In this document: positions 1-9,001 of the stretch, one piece after another
Layout: every line of letters begins with the position of its first letter
Numbering within the stretch: position 1 is the first letter of the stretch
From: Thauera linaloolentis 47Lol = DSM 12138
GTDB lineage: Bacteria > Pseudomonadota > Gammaproteobacteria > Burkholderiales > Rhodocyclaceae
Length of the DNA stretch: 64,000 bases
Reading direction: 5' to 3'
NCBI RefSeq assembly: GCF_000310205.1
Contig: NZ_AMXE01000003.1
Location: 1-64,000 of the forward strand
Notes under the pieces: generated by a model
Database searches by the model: none
What the model saw: the letters and a program-made list of their open reading frames with translations, nothing else
Told to the model about the DNA's origin: nothing
Program-made: the position numbers and the translations under genes

Positions 1-1
1 C

Positions 2-883
2 GAGCCGCCTGGCGGAGCGCATGCGGCAATCGCGCTGCGAGCGCCGGTTGCTGCGGGTGCCGCGCCTCCGCCGCGTACCGCCGCGCCCGCCGCAGTTTCC
101 TCCGTCGGGAAGGGCGCTCCCGCCGTGGGGCGCGTGGCGGATGCCGCCGCCCGCCCCGGGGATGGCCCCGCACCCCGCGTAGTTGCGCAGGAATCCCCGC
201 GGCCGGAGCCCGGTGCCGGTTCGGCTGCGGGGGGCGCTCACGGCGACCACGACGTGCCGCCATGGGAGGATCTGCCGCCGGAGGCCTACGCAGGGGATTA
301 CGCGGCTCCCGAGGCGATGCCGCCAGGGGCGGCGGTCGAGCCTGCCGTGCGCGGCCGCGCGGCGCCGAAGACGCTGCCGGGCGCCCCGGATACTCCTCCG
401 GTGGAAGCAGAGGCAGGCGCGCAATCGCCGCGGCCTGCATCCGCTGTGTCGGCTGCGTCCGCACCCGGCGGCGCCAGCGGCGACATGCCTGCCCTGCTGG
501 CCATGGGCGACTGGCGTGGCGCGATCCGCGCCCTCGAGCTCGGTGGCCTGGTCCGCGAGCTTGCCCAGCATTGCGAGTGGGTGGATTTCAACGGTGAGGA
601 GCTGCGCCTGCGCTTGTCGAGCGCGCACCGTCACCTGCTCGACATGAACCGTGCCGCAGTGGAACGTCTGGAGGACATGCTCGGCAGTGCGACGGGGCGG
701 GCGACCCGTGTCCGCATCGACGTCGGCGATATCGCGGGAGAAACCCCGGCCCAGCGCGACGAGATCGAGCGCCGGGCCCGCCATGCCGAGGCGGTCGCGG
801 CGCTCGAGGCCGACCCCTTCGTGCGCGAGCTGATCGAACGTTTCGATGCGACGCTGGTCGAGAGCAGCGTAAAGCCGCTCTGA
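2..883 (+). CDS. dnaX: DNA polymerase III subunit gamma/tau, C-terminal part (5' truncated by window)
   Basis: The frame is open from base 2 and ends at 883, giving 293 codons of a gene whose ATPase part lies outside the window. The visible part has a long Ala/Pro-rich linker (about residues 1-155 here) and then a folded, charged domain starting near PALLAMGDWRGAIRALEL. This matches tau domain V, which binds the polymerase alpha subunit in the replisome. The family assignment rests on this C-terminal domain and on the downstream ybaB-recR pair, which follows dnaX in most Proteobacteria. ybaB starts 57 bases later and is probably co-transcribed. Linker composition is not informative by itself. 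Confidence 0.9.
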   Translation, partial: EPPGGAHAAIALRAPVAAGAAPPPRTAAPAAVSSVGKGAPAVGRVADAAARPGDGPAPRVVAQESPRPEPGAGSAAGGAHGDHDVPPWEDLPPEAYAGDYAAPEAMPPGAAVEPAVRGRAAPKTLPGAPDTPPVEAEAGAQSPRPASAVSAASAPGGASGDMPALLAMGDWRGAIRALELGGLVRELAQHCEWVDFNGEELRLRLSSAHRHLLDMNRAAVERLEDMLGSATGRATRVRIDVGDIAGETPAQRDEIERRARHAEAVAALEADPFVRELIERFDATLVESSVKPL

Positions 884-940
884 ACCGCTACACGGCACAT
901 TCTTACATCCCCCCGATCAATTTTCAGTGGAGTGCGCAAC

Positions 941-1264
941 ATGATGAAAGGCGGAATCGCCGGCCTGATGAAACAGGCCCAGCAGATGCAGGAAAACATG
1001 AAGAAGATGCAGGACCAGCTCGCTTCGGTCGAGGTCGAGGGGCAGTCCGGCGCCGGGATGGTCAAGGTGCTGATGACCTGTAAATATGACGTGCGCCGCG
1101 TGTCGATCGACGATTCGGTGATGGACGACAAGGAAATGCTGGAGGATCTCGTCGCCGCCGCGCTCAATGACGCGGTGCGCAAGGTCGAGGCCACGACGCA
1201 GGAGAAGATGTCGGGCTTCACCGCCGGCCTGAACCTGCCGCCCGGCATCAAGCTGCCGTTCTGA
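941..1264 (+). CDS. ybaB: YbaB/EbfC family nucleoid-associated protein
   Basis: A 107-residue protein beginning [20 protein letters not shown], the standard start of the YbaB/EbfC family. These are small dimeric DNA-binding proteins that bridge or compact nucleoid DNA. The N-terminal third is an amphipathic helix rich in Gln/Met/Lys and the C-terminus ends PPGIKLPF, typical of the family. I chose the ATG at 941 because a GGAG ribosome site ends 8 bases upstream. A GTG at 932 would put the initiation codon inside that site. It lies between dnaX and recR, a conserved trio linked to replication and repair. Confidence 0.95.
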   Translation: MMKGGIAGLMKQAQQMQENMKKMQDQLASVEVEGQSGAGMVKVLMTCKYDVRRVSIDDSVMDDKEMLEDLVAAALNDAVRKVEATTQEKMSGFTAGLNLPPGIKLPF

Positions 1265-1277
1265 CGGAGGCGGGGCG

Positions 1278-1871
1278 GTGTCGCCTTCCAGCCTCGACGA
1301 GCTGATCGAGGCCCTGCGCTGCCTGCCCGGCGTCGGGCCGAAATCGGCTCAGCGCATGGCCTACCATCTACTGCAGCGCGACCAGCGTGGCGCAGGCCGG
1401 CTCGCCGGCGCACTTGCGCATGCGCTGGAGGTGCTGCGCCATTGCGAGCGCTGCAATACCTTCAGCGAGGACGCCGTTTGCCAGCGCTGCGCTAACCCGC
1501 GCCGCGACGCGTCTCTGTTGTGCGTGGTCGAGATGCCCGCCGATCTGGCCATGATCGAGCAGACGCAATCCTACAGCGGGCTCTATTATGTGCTGATGGG
1601 GCGCTTGTCGCCGCTCGATGGGATCGGGCCGCGCGAACTGAAGCTCGACAAGCTGATCGCGCGGGCAACGGATGGCAAGGTCGAGGAAGTCATTCTTGCC
1701 ACCAACTTCACCAATGAAGGCGAAGCGACCGCCCACACCGTCGCCAGCCTGCTGATTGCACGGGGGCTGAAGGTCAGCCGCCTGTCACGGGGGGTGCCGG
1801 TCGGCGGCGAGCTCGAGCATACGGACACAGGAACGATTGCCCAGGCGCTGGTCGAACGGCGCTCGGTCTGA
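1278..1871 (+). CDS. recR: Recombination mediator protein RecR
   Basis: A 197-residue protein of normal RecR length. RecR works with RecF and RecO to load RecA on gapped single-stranded DNA. The N-terminus has the helix-hairpin-helix motif [17 protein letters not shown] (about 16-32). A zinc finger follows with Cys56, Cys59, Cys68 and Cys71, and then a Toprim domain beginning near [16 protein letters not shown]. The start is GTG at 1278, preceded by a clear GGAGG-like site, 13 bases after ybaB. It closes the dnaX-ybaB-recR operon. Confidence 0.97.
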   Translation: MSPSSLDELIEALRCLPGVGPKSAQRMAYHLLQRDQRGAGRLAGALAHALEVLRHCERCNTFSEDAVCQRCANPRRDASLLCVVEMPADLAMIEQTQSYSGLYYVLMGRLSPLDGIGPRELKLDKLIARATDGKVEEVILATNFTNEGEATAHTVASLLIARGLKVSRLSRGVPVGGELEHTDTGTIAQALVERRSV

Positions 1872-1971
1872 ACGGCTTTTGCGCTGCAGCAGAAATGCTG
1901 CCTGCTGCGGCCTTTCGTCGCATCGACGCCACGCGGAAAGCCTTGTTCCGATTGGTGATCCGGCCTTTGAG

Positions 1972-2001
1972 CTTTCTCTGCTGCAGTGACTCCGCTATAA
2001 T
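1972..2001 (+). promoter_or_regulatory. Candidate promoter of petABC
   Basis: The 182-base gap between recR and petA holds a perfect TATAAT at 1996-2001. The -35 is weak: CTTTCT at 1972-1977 gives an 18-base spacer. It would start a short leader of about 45 bases before petA. Only the -10 element is convincing. Confidence 0.4.
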
Positions 2002-2053
2002 TCCGCAGTTATTTGTATCCGGGTCTTTCGTTTTCCTTTCAGGGAAGAGGGTC

Positions 2054-2647
2054 ATGAGCGTTGATCAAAAGATGGACAGCGGCCGCCGCACCCTGCTGCT
2101 GGCGACGTCCGCCGCAGGCGGTGTCGCCGCTGTGGCAACAGCGGTGCCGTTCGTTGCCAGCCTGACGCCGTCCGAGCGTGCCAAGGCAGCCGGTGCGCCG
2201 GTCGAGGTGGATGTGGGCAAGCTCGCTCCGGGCGAGATGATGACGGTGGAGTGGCGCGGCAAGCCGGTGTGGATCCTGCGCCGCACGTCCGAGATGCTGG
2301 CGTCTCTCGACAAGACCGAGGACAAGGTCAGCGATCCCGCGTCCGACAAGCCGATGCAGCCGGACTATGCCAAGAACAAGCACCGCTCGATCAACCCTGA
2401 GTACCTGGTCGCGGTCGGCATCTGTACCCACCTGGGCTGTTCCCCGTCCGAGAAATTCAAGATGGGCGCCGAGAGCGGCATGGGCGCGGACTGGCCCGGC
2501 GGCTTCCTCTGCCCCTGCCATGGTTCGATCTTCGATCTCGCCGGCCGCGTGTTCAGCAGCATGCCAGCGCCGGACAACCTCGAAATTCCGCCGCACCACT
2601 ATCTCGCGGATACCACCATTCTTGTTGGCGAAGACGGGAAGGCATAA
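2054..2647 (+). CDS. petA: Ubiquinol-cytochrome c reductase, Rieske iron-sulfur subunit
   Basis: A 197-residue Rieske protein of the cytochrome bc1 complex, which passes electrons from ubiquinol to cytochrome c1 at the periplasmic face of the inner membrane. The two cluster-binding boxes are present: CTHLGC (Cys124, His126, Cys129) and CPCHG (Cys153, Cys155, His156). The N-terminus has a twin-arginine motif, SGRRTLLL, followed by a hydrophobic stretch (about 12-36) that serves as Tat signal and membrane anchor. I chose the ATG at 2054, which follows AGGGAAGAGGG. An in-frame ATG at 1895 would extend through the likely promoter. petB follows after 3 bases. Confidence 0.96.
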   Translation: MSVDQKMDSGRRTLLLATSAAGGVAAVATAVPFVASLTPSERAKAAGAPVEVDVGKLAPGEMMTVEWRGKPVWILRRTSEMLASLDKTEDKVSDPASDKPMQPDYAKNKHRSINPEYLVAVGICTHLGCSPSEKFKMGAESGMGADWPGGFLCPCHGSIFDLAGRVFSSMPAPDNLEIPPHHYLADTTILVGEDGKA

Positions 2648-2650
2648 GCG

Positions 2651-3919
2651 ATGACGACCAAATCCCAGGCTGTGCTGAACTGGATCGACGAGCGTTTTCC
2701 GCTGACGTCATCCATCAAGGGGCATCTCACCGAATACTACGCCCCGAAGAACTTCAACTTCTGGTACTTCTTCGGCTCGCTGGCGCTGATGGTGCTGGTG
2801 ATCCAGATCCTGACCGGCATCTTCCTGGTCATGCACTACAAGCCGGATGCGTCGCTGAACGCCGCCGGCGTGCCGGTAGCCTTCGCCAGCGTCGAGTACA
2901 TCATGCGCGAAGTGCCGGGCGGCTGGCTGATCCGCTACCTGCACTCGACCGGTGCCTCGGCGTTCTTCATCGTCGTGTACCTGCACATGTTCCGCGGCCT
3001 GCTGTACGGCTCCTACCGCAAGCCGCGCGAACTGATCTGGATCTTCGGCACGCTGATCTTCCTGGTGCTGATGGCCGAGGCCTTCATGGGCTACCTGCTG
3101 CCGTGGGGCCAGATGTCGTTCTGGGGCGCACAGGTCATCGTCAACCTGTTCTCGGCGATCCCGGTGATCGGTCCCGACCTGTCGCTGGTCATCCGCGGCG
3201 ACTTCGTGGTGTCCGATGCCACGCTGAACCGCTTCTTCTCCTTCCACGTCATCGCCGTGCCGCTGGTGCTGATCGGCCTCGTCGCCGCGCACATCATCGC
3301 GCTGCACGAAGTCGGTTCCAACAACCCCGACGGCGTGGAAATCAAGAAGAAAAAGGATGCCAACGGCATTCCGCTCGACGGCATCCCCTTCCACCCGTAC
3401 TACACGGTGAAGGACATCGTCGGCGTCGTCGCCTTCCTGTTCTTCTTCAGCGCGGTGGTGTTCTTCGCGCCTGAAGGCGGCGGCTACTTCCTGGAGTTCA
3501 ACAACTTCATCCCGGCCGACCCGCTGAAGACGCCGCCGCACATCGCGCCGGTGTGGTACTTCACGCCCTTCTACTCGATCCTGCGTGCGGTCACCTACCC
3601 GCTGTTCGGCCTCGACGCCAAGTTCTGGGGCGTGGTGGCGATGGGCGCGTCGGTGGTGATCATCGCCTTCCTGCCCTGGCTGGACCGCAGCCCGGTGAAG
3701 TCGATCCGCTACAAGGGGCCGATCTTCAAGATCGCCGTGGCCATCTTCGTCGTCTGCTTCTTCATCCTGGGCTACCTGGGCGTGCTGCCCCCGACCCCGG
3801 GGCGTACGCTGGTGTCGCAGATCTGCTCGGTGCTGTACTTCGCGTTCTTCCTGCTGATGCCGTGGTACAGCAAGCTCGACAAGTGCAAGGCCGAACCGGA
3901 AAGGGTGAACTTCAAATGA
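2651..3919 (+). CDS. petB: Ubiquinol-cytochrome c reductase, cytochrome b subunit
   Basis: A 422-residue, strongly hydrophobic protein with about nine membrane helices. It is the core subunit of the bc1 complex and carries both b haems and the quinol-oxidation and quinone-reduction sites. Histidines in helices B and D appear at LHSTGASAFFIVVYLHM and SFHVIAVPL/AHIIALHEVG. The quinol-site motif reads PVWY (in IAPVWYFTPFY) rather than PEWY, a known bacterial variant. Its stop codon overlaps the petC start (ATGA), so the two are translationally coupled. The middle gene of petABC. Confidence 0.97.
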   Translation: MTTKSQAVLNWIDERFPLTSSIKGHLTEYYAPKNFNFWYFFGSLALMVLVIQILTGIFLVMHYKPDASLNAAGVPVAFASVEYIMREVPGGWLIRYLHSTGASAFFIVVYLHMFRGLLYGSYRKPRELIWIFGTLIFLVLMAEAFMGYLLPWGQMSFWGAQVIVNLFSAIPVIGPDLSLVIRGDFVVSDATLNRFFSFHVIAVPLVLIGLVAAHIIALHEVGSNNPDGVEIKKKKDANGIPLDGIPFHPYYTVKDIVGVVAFLFFFSAVVFFAPEGGGYFLEFNNFIPADPLKTPPHIAPVWYFTPFYSILRAVTYPLFGLDAKFWGVVAMGASVVIIAFLPWLDRSPVKSIRYKGPIFKIAVAIFVVCFFILGYLGVLPPTPGRTLVSQICSVLYFAFFLLMPWYSKLDKCKAEPERVNFK

Positions 3920-4671
3920 AAATGCGCGTGATCAATCTCATCAAGCGTGCGGCGGCCGTGTTGCTGTTCGCCCCGGCGCTTGCGCTGGCGGCCGATGCCT
4001 CGGTGAATCTCGACAAGGCGCCGGTGAGCACGGAGCCGGCTGCACTGCAGCATGGCGCCAAACTGTTCGTCAATTACTGTTTGAACTGTCACGGCGCATC
4101 CTACGTGCGCTACAACCAGCTGGAGAACATCGGCCTGTCCGAGCAGATGATTCGCGACAACCTGCTGTTCACCGGCGAGAAGGTCGGCGACCTGATGAAG
4201 ATCGCGATGCAGCGCGAGGACGGCAAGGCATGGTTCGGCGCCGCGCCGCCCGACCTGTCGGTGATCGCTCGTTCGCGTGCCTCCGGCGATGGCAGCGGCG
4301 CGGACTGGCTGTACACCTACCTGCGCCAGTTCTACCGTGATACCGAGCGTCCCACGGGCTGGAACAACGTGATCTTCGAGAACGTCGGCATGCCGCACGT
4401 GCTGTGGGAGCTGCAGGGCGAGCAGGTGGCCAAGGTCACCCAGAACGCAAACGGCTCCAAGCATGTCGAACTGTCGCTCGCCAAGCCCGGTAAGCTGTCG
4501 GTGGAGGAGTATGACAAGGCCGTCGCCGACCTGGTCTCCTTCCTCGTGTGGATGGGCGAGCCCGTGGCCGAGAAACGCAAGGCGATCGGTACTGTCGTAC
4601 TGATTTTCTTGGCAGGCTTCTTCGTGCTGGCCTATGCGCTGAAAAAGAACTACTGGAAGGACATTCATTGA
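3916..4671 (+). CDS. petC: Ubiquinol-cytochrome c reductase, cytochrome c1 subunit
   Basis: A 251-residue cytochrome c1. A Sec signal peptide ends near ALALAADA (about residue 26), the covalent haem site is CLNCH at 55-59, and a C-terminal membrane helix (about 222-241) ends in KKNYWKDIH and anchors the protein. It accepts electrons from the Rieske protein and hands them to soluble cytochrome c. The start is the ATG at 3916, which overlaps the petB stop. Reading further upstream in this frame is the petB shadow. A strong terminator follows at 4721, so petABC is a discrete transcription unit. Confidence 0.97.
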   Translation: MKMRVINLIKRAAAVLLFAPALALAADASVNLDKAPVSTEPAALQHGAKLFVNYCLNCHGASYVRYNQLENIGLSEQMIRDNLLFTGEKVGDLMKIAMQREDGKAWFGAAPPDLSVIARSRASGDGSGADWLYTYLRQFYRDTERPTGWNNVIFENVGMPHVLWELQGEQVAKVTQNANGSKHVELSLAKPGKLSVEEYDKAVADLVSFLVWMGEPVAEKRKAIGTVVLIFLAGFFVLAYALKKNYWKDIH

Positions 4672-4720
4672 TCGAAATCGCGACCGGCCGCCAGGCCTGT
4701 TGACGCAGTCCTACCCCAGA

Positions 4721-4757
4721 CGCACCGCGCGGTTTCGCGCGGTGCGCTTTTGCTTTT
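4721..4757 (+). terminator. Rho-independent terminator after petABC
   Basis: A perfect 11-bp stem (CGCACCGCGCG at 4721-4731 with its complement at 4736-4746), a GTTT loop, and a T-rich tail CTTTTGCTTTT. It lies between petC and sspA, so sspA probably has its own promoter or depends on read-through. Confidence 0.92.
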
Positions 4758-4779
4758 GTATCCCCGGAGTGGCAACACC

Positions 4780-5376
4780 ATGATGAATCTGTATTCCGGC
4801 ACGACCGATCCTTTCAGCCACCGCTGCCGGATCGTCCTGTTCGAGAAGGGCATGGACTTCGAAGTCATCGACGTCGATCTCTACAACAAGCCCGAAGACA
4901 TCGCTGTCATCAATCCCTACAACCGCGTGCCGGTGCTGGTAGACCGCGATCTCGTGCTATACGAGTCGAACATCATCAATGAATACATCGACGAGCGCTT
5001 CCCGCATCCGCAACTGATGCCGCCCGACCCGATCATGCGCGCCCGCGCGCGGCAGTTGCTGCATACCTTCGAGAACGAACTGTTCTCGCACCTCGAGGCG
5101 CTCGAGGCCAACCAGAAGGGTGTGGACAAGATCCGCGGCCATGTCCGCGACCAACTGACCCAGCTGGCGCCGATCTTCACCAAGCAGAAGTTCATGCTGG
5201 GCGACGAGTTTTCGATGCTGGATGTGGCCATCGCGCCGCTGCTGTGGCGCCTTGAGCACTACGGCATCGAACTGCCCAAGGCTGCGGCGCCGCTCATGAA
5301 GTACGCCGAGCGCATCTTCAGCCGCCAGGGCTTCATCGACGCCCTGACGCCTTCCGAGAAGGTGATGCGCCGCTGA
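4780..5376 (+). CDS. sspA: Stringent starvation protein A, GST-fold
   Basis: A 198-residue protein with a glutathione-S-transferase fold: thioredoxin-like N-terminal half beginning MMNLYSGTTDPFSHRCRIVL, helical C-terminal half from about residue 85. SspA proteins bind RNA polymerase and help cells survive starvation and acid stress. They lack the GST catalytic residue. The sequence keeps the ESNIINEYIDERFPHPQL segment typical of SspA. A GGAGT site precedes the ATG pair at 4780/4783. sspB follows, as in E. coli, and the position behind the bc1 operon is common in Betaproteobacteria. Confidence 0.94.
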   Translation: MMNLYSGTTDPFSHRCRIVLFEKGMDFEVIDVDLYNKPEDIAVINPYNRVPVLVDRDLVLYESNIINEYIDERFPHPQLMPPDPIMRARARQLLHTFENELFSHLEALEANQKGVDKIRGHVRDQLTQLAPIFTKQKFMLGDEFSMLDVAIAPLLWRLEHYGIELPKAAAPLMKYAERIFSRQGFIDALTPSEKVMRR

Positions 5377-5436
5377 TTGTCGTCCAACCCGCGATGCCCG
5401 CGCGCCCGGCGTGCGGCATCGCCTGATGGAAACCCC

Positions 5437-5925
5437 ATGAGCACCGTATCGACCAAGCCTTACCTGTTGCGCGCCATCTGGGAATGGTGTGTCGACCAGG
5501 GATTCACGCCTTATCTCGCCGCCCTGGTGGACGAGCAGACGCGCGTGCCGCCCGGTTATGCCCGCGATGGCCAGATTGTGCTCAATCTGTCGTCCGAGGC
5601 TACCGGCCATCTGCAGATGGCCAATGATTTCATCACCTTTCAGGCCCGCTTCGGCGGCGTAGCGCATTCGCTGGCCATTCCGGTCGTCAATGTGATCGCG
5701 ATCTACGCGCGCGAGAACGGGCAAGGCATGGCCTTCGAGCCCGAGTTCGAGGATGAGGACGAAGCTGACGGGCTCGCGTCCGTCCCGCAGGACGAGGGTG
5801 GCGAAGGTCCGGTGGCCGTGGAGGAGATGGGGGATGCGGCGGCCAAGGTCCGCGAGGAAGCTGCGAAATCGGCCGACGACGCGCCGCGCCGCCCGCGTCC
5901 GTCCCACCTGACCGTCGTCAAATAA
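5437..5925 (+). CDS. sspB: ClpXP adaptor SspB (protease specificity-enhancing factor)
   Basis: A 162-residue protein. The N-terminal 105 residues are the folded SspB domain (KPYLLRAIWEWCVDQGFTPY near the start, FQARFGGVAHSLAIPV in the middle), which grips the ssrA tag of stalled-translation products. The rest is a long acidic, disordered linker. It ends RPSHLTVVK, matching the short hydrophobic tail that docks on ClpX. Start ATG at 5437. It follows sspA by 60 bases and precedes the hemerythrin gene by 9. Confidence 0.95.
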   Translation: MSTVSTKPYLLRAIWEWCVDQGFTPYLAALVDEQTRVPPGYARDGQIVLNLSSEATGHLQMANDFITFQARFGGVAHSLAIPVVNVIAIYARENGQGMAFEPEFEDEDEADGLASVPQDEGGEGPVAVEEMGDAAAKVREEAAKSADDAPRRPRPSHLTVVK

Positions 5926-5934
5926 GGAGTTCCC

Positions 5935-6423
5935 ATGCCGAGCCTGGATTGGAACGAGCAGCTCGAGAATGGCCTTGCACGGATGGACGACACGCATCGC
6001 GAGTTCGTCGAGCTTTACAACGTGGTCGCCGCTGCCGCGCCGGAGGATTTCCTGGCCGCCTACGATGCTTTCGTGGCGCATACCGAAGCGCACTTCGCCC
6101 AGGAAAACCGCTGGATGGAGGCGGTGGATTTCCCCGGCTGCCATCGTGCCGAACATGAACGCGTACTGGCTGTTCTGCACGACATCCGCAAGCGTGTGGC
6201 CAATGGCGACATGTTCTTCGCCAAGCGGCTGATCCAGGAACTGCCTGCGTGGTTCGAGAACCACACCAATGGCATGGATGCGGCGTTGGCCTTCCATCTC
6301 AATAGCGTCGGCTACGACGTGGAGACGGCGTGTTTCGCTCCGGGCGGGGAGGACGATGCGAAGTCGTCCGCCGGCTGTGCCTGTGCCACGCTGACGGCCG
6401 ACAACAAGGCTGCGTGCGCCTGA
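5935..6423 (+). CDS. Bacteriohemerythrin with cysteine-bearing tail
   Basis: A 162-residue single-domain hemerythrin, an oxygen-binding di-iron four-helix bundle. Candidate iron ligands are in the expected order: His21, His49/His53, Glu57, His70/His74, His110 and Asp115. Such proteins store or deliver O2, or scavenge it, in microaerobic and denitrifying bacteria. An AAGGAG-like site sits just upstream of the ATG. The C-terminal 30 residues are unusual: they lie outside the bundle and contain four cysteines (133, 148, 150, 161) in an otherwise small, Ala/Asp-rich segment. Gene position behind sspAB suggests co-transcription. Confidence 0.92.
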   Translation: MPSLDWNEQLENGLARMDDTHREFVELYNVVAAAAPEDFLAAYDAFVAHTEAHFAQENRWMEAVDFPGCHRAEHERVLAVLHDIRKRVANGDMFFAKRLIQELPAWFENHTNGMDAALAFHLNSVGYDVETACFAPGGEDDAKSSAGCACATLTADNKAACA

Positions 6424-6475
6424 GCGAAAGCGCGCCGGCCCTCTGCTGTCCCCGAAGCGGCCGGCTACGGAAACT

Positions 6476-7726
6476 TCAGCGGAAAGGGTAGGCGATCGGG
6501 GGCCATTCGCCGCGCATCAATTGCACGAGTGCGGCCGCCGAACCGCAGGCAAGCGTCCAGCCCAGCGTGCCATGGCCGGTGTTGAGCCACAGCTTCGGGC
6601 AGGGTCCCTTGCCGATCAAGGGCAGATTGCCCGGTGTCGCGGGGCGCAGTCCGGCCCAGGGAGTGATCCGGGTCTCGTCGATCACGCCGGGAAAGTTCTG
6701 CCTTGCCCATTCCTCCAGGGGGCGGATGCGTTCCGGCCTCACCCGGGTGTCGAAGCCATTCAATTCCGCTGTGCCCGCAACGCGCAGGCGGTTGCCCAGG
6801 CGCGAGCACACGATGCGCCGGGACTCGTCGGTGAGGCTGACTTCCGGGGCCCTGGCGGGCTCTGTGAGCGGGGCGGTGATGGAGTAGCCCTTTACCGGGT
6901 AGATCGGCAGGCGCATGCCGAGCGGGGCGAGCAGCCGCGGGCTGTAACTGCCCAGGCAGACGACATACGCGTCGGCGCTCAGTACGCCTTTGCGGCCAGC
7001 CGCATCCGCGATGTCGACACCATCGATCCGCCCGTTGCGATGATTCAAGTGCAGTATCCGGGTGTTCCAGTAAAGCCGCGCGCCTGCCTGCCCCAGCCGC
7101 TCCGCCAGCGCCTGGGTGAAGAGATGCGCATTGCCTGATTCATCTCCGGGCGCATACATGCCCCCGGCGAGGTGGCCGTGCCGGAAGCCCAGCGCCGGCT
7201 CGATCTCGACGCAATCCGCTGCCGAGCAAACACGGGCCTCGATGCCGAAGTGTGCCAGTTCCGCCGCACGGCGCGTGGCATGCCTGAATTCCCGCGTACT
7301 GTTGAACAGGTGCAGGATGCCGCGGGTGCGCTGTTCGTATTCCAGCCCGGTCGTGTCCCGCAGTTCTGCCAGGCAGTGTCCGCTCCAGACGGCGAGGGCA
7401 GCGATGGCGGCGGTGTTGTGGCGGGTACGCCAGGGCAGGCATTCGCGCAGGAAGGCGATCACCCAGCGCCATTGGGCCGGATCGCGTGCCGGGTGAAGCT
7501 TGAGCGGCGCATCCGTGCGCCCCAGCCAGCGCAAGGCCAGCCAGGGCGCCGAGGGATTGGCCCAGGGCTCTGGATGGCTGATGGAAATCTGGCCGCCGTT
7601 GGCGAAGCTCGTTTCGAGGCCGGCGCCCGGCTGGCGGTCGATGAGGCTGACTTCGAACCCCGCCTGCCGCAGATACCAGGCGGTCGTGACGCCGGTGACG
7701 CCGGCGCCGAGAACCATGACATGCAT
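6476..7726 (-). CDS. dadA: D-amino acid dehydrogenase
   Basis: A 416-residue FAD enzyme that oxidises D-amino acids to 2-oxo acids and feeds electrons to the respiratory chain. It starts MHVMVLGAGVTGVTTAWYL, the FAD-binding GxGxxG fold of the DadA family. It continues with family segments such as FANGGQISISHPEPWANP and ends with WLNTGHGTLGWTLACGSA. The start is the ATG at 7726, immediately before the nucleotide-binding strand. An upstream in-frame ATG would add 39 residues with no counterpart in the family. It converges on the hemerythrin gene. No alanine racemase (dadX) is adjacent. Confidence 0.93.
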   Translation of the reverse strand: MHVMVLGAGVTGVTTAWYLRQAGFEVSLIDRQPGAGLETSFANGGQISISHPEPWANPSAPWLALRWLGRTDAPLKLHPARDPAQWRWVIAFLRECLPWRTRHNTAAIAALAVWSGHCLAELRDTTGLEYEQRTRGILHLFNSTREFRHATRRAAELAHFGIEARVCSAADCVEIEPALGFRHGHLAGGMYAPGDESGNAHLFTQALAERLGQAGARLYWNTRILHLNHRNGRIDGVDIADAAGRKGVLSADAYVVCLGSYSPRLLAPLGMRLPIYPVKGYSITAPLTEPARAPEVSLTDESRRIVCSRLGNRLRVAGTAELNGFDTRVRPERIRPLEEWARQNFPGVIDETRITPWAGLRPATPGNLPLIGKGPCPKLWLNTGHGTLGWTLACGSAAALVQLMRGEWPPIAYPFR

Positions 7727-7990
7727 AAAGTGGGGACAGGTTGAGAGACGGCTGTACGAGTCGGGCTTCGAAGGTGAGGTTCCCGCCGCGGCCGAGGGGC
7801 GATCATAGCCGTCCGATGCGCCCGATGAAACCGTTCGAGACAATTTCCTGTCTTCAGGCCGTTCCAGGGCGGGAGGAAAGCTCCTGGGGGGAGGCGGCTG
7901 TCACGCGGTGGCCATTTTGCCGTGCGCGGAACGCGAGGAACCGGGATAATTCGCTGCTGTCAGCATTCATCGCATTCACGGAGTCCCCTC

Positions 7991-8992
7991 ATGCGTCGCG
8001 TCACCCTCACCCAGTTCCTGATCGAGCAGCAGCGTGCCGGTCGCATTACCGCCGACCTGCGTCTGTTGATCGAGGTCGTCGCCCGGGCAGTCAAGGCCAT
8101 CAGCGTCAATGTCTCCAAGGGAGCGCTCGCCGGCGTGCTGGGTGAGGCCGGCACCGACAATGTGCAGGGCGAGGCGCAGAAGAAGCTCGATGTCATCGCC
8201 AACGAGATCCTGCTGCAGGCCAACGAGTGGGGCGGCCACCTTGCGGCGATGGCCTCGGAGGAAGTCGAGACCGTTCACCAGATTCCTTTCGACTATCCCA
8301 CCGGCGGTTTCCTGCTGCTGTTCGATCCGCTGGATGGTTCGTCGAACATCGACGTCAACATTTCGGTGGGCACGATCTTCTCGGTGCTGCGCATGCCGCC
8401 GGGCGGAGAACGCCCGACCGAAGAGAGCTTCATGCAGCCCGGACGCGAACAGGTGGCGGCGGGCTATGCGGTCTATGGCCCGGCGACCCAGCTCGTGCTG
8501 ACGGTCGGCCACGGCGTGCATGCATTCACGCTCGACCGTGAGATGGGCAGTTTCATCTATACCCAACCCTTCATGACGATTCCCGAGGAAACACGGGAGT
8601 TCGCCATCAACGCCTCGAATGCGCGCTTCTGGGAAGCGCCGGTACAGCGCTACATCGGCGAACTGCAGCAGGGGGCGGCGGGGCCGCGCGGCGTGGATTT
8701 CAACATGCGTTGGGTGGCGTCGATGGTGTCCGACGTGCACCGCATCCTGACCCGCGGCGGCATCTTCATGTATCCGCTCGACGAAAAGTGCCGCGACAAG
8801 GGCGGCAAGCTGCGCCTGATGTACGAGGCGAATCCGATGGCGATGCTCGTCGAGCAGGCCGGCGGCGCGGCGACGACCGGACGCGAACGCATCCTCGACG
8901 TCCAGCCGCGGGCGCTCCATCAGCGCGTGCCGGTCATCCTCGGCTCGAAGGCCGAGGTCGAGCGCGTCACCGCATACCATCGAGAGGATTGA
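7991..8992 (+). CDS. fbp: Fructose-1,6-bisphosphatase, class I
   Basis: A 333-residue enzyme that removes the 1-phosphate of fructose 1,6-bisphosphate in gluconeogenesis (and in the Calvin cycle where present). The metal/substrate loop [12 protein letters not shown] is present, as is [20 protein letters not shown] near the C-terminus, a class I hallmark. The ATG at 7991 gives the usual N-terminus [21 protein letters not shown] at 7945-7950 could be its -10 element. It precedes the TamA-like gene by only 9 bases and may be read with it. Confidence 0.96.
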   Translation: MRRVTLTQFLIEQQRAGRITADLRLLIEVVARAVKAISVNVSKGALAGVLGEAGTDNVQGEAQKKLDVIANEILLQANEWGGHLAAMASEEVETVHQIPFDYPTGGFLLLFDPLDGSSNIDVNISVGTIFSVLRMPPGGERPTEESFMQPGREQVAAGYAVYGPATQLVLTVGHGVHAFTLDREMGSFIYTQPFMTIPEETREFAINASNARFWEAPVQRYIGELQQGAAGPRGVDFNMRWVASMVSDVHRILTRGGIFMYPLDEKCRDKGGKLRLMYEANPMAMLVEQAGGAATTGRERILDVQPRALHQRVPVILGSKAEVERVTAYHRED

Positions 8993-9001
8993 TCGCGGCG
9001 C

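Noticed and set aside
3553..3915. Upstream extension of petC into petB
   Set aside because: The extension is the shifted-frame translation of petB. The ATG at 3916 gives a perfect signal peptide.
6430..6475. GCCGGCC...GGCCGGC pairing between the hemerythrin gene and dadA
   Set aside because: The loop is about 18 bases and there is no T-rich tail, so it is too weak to call a terminator.
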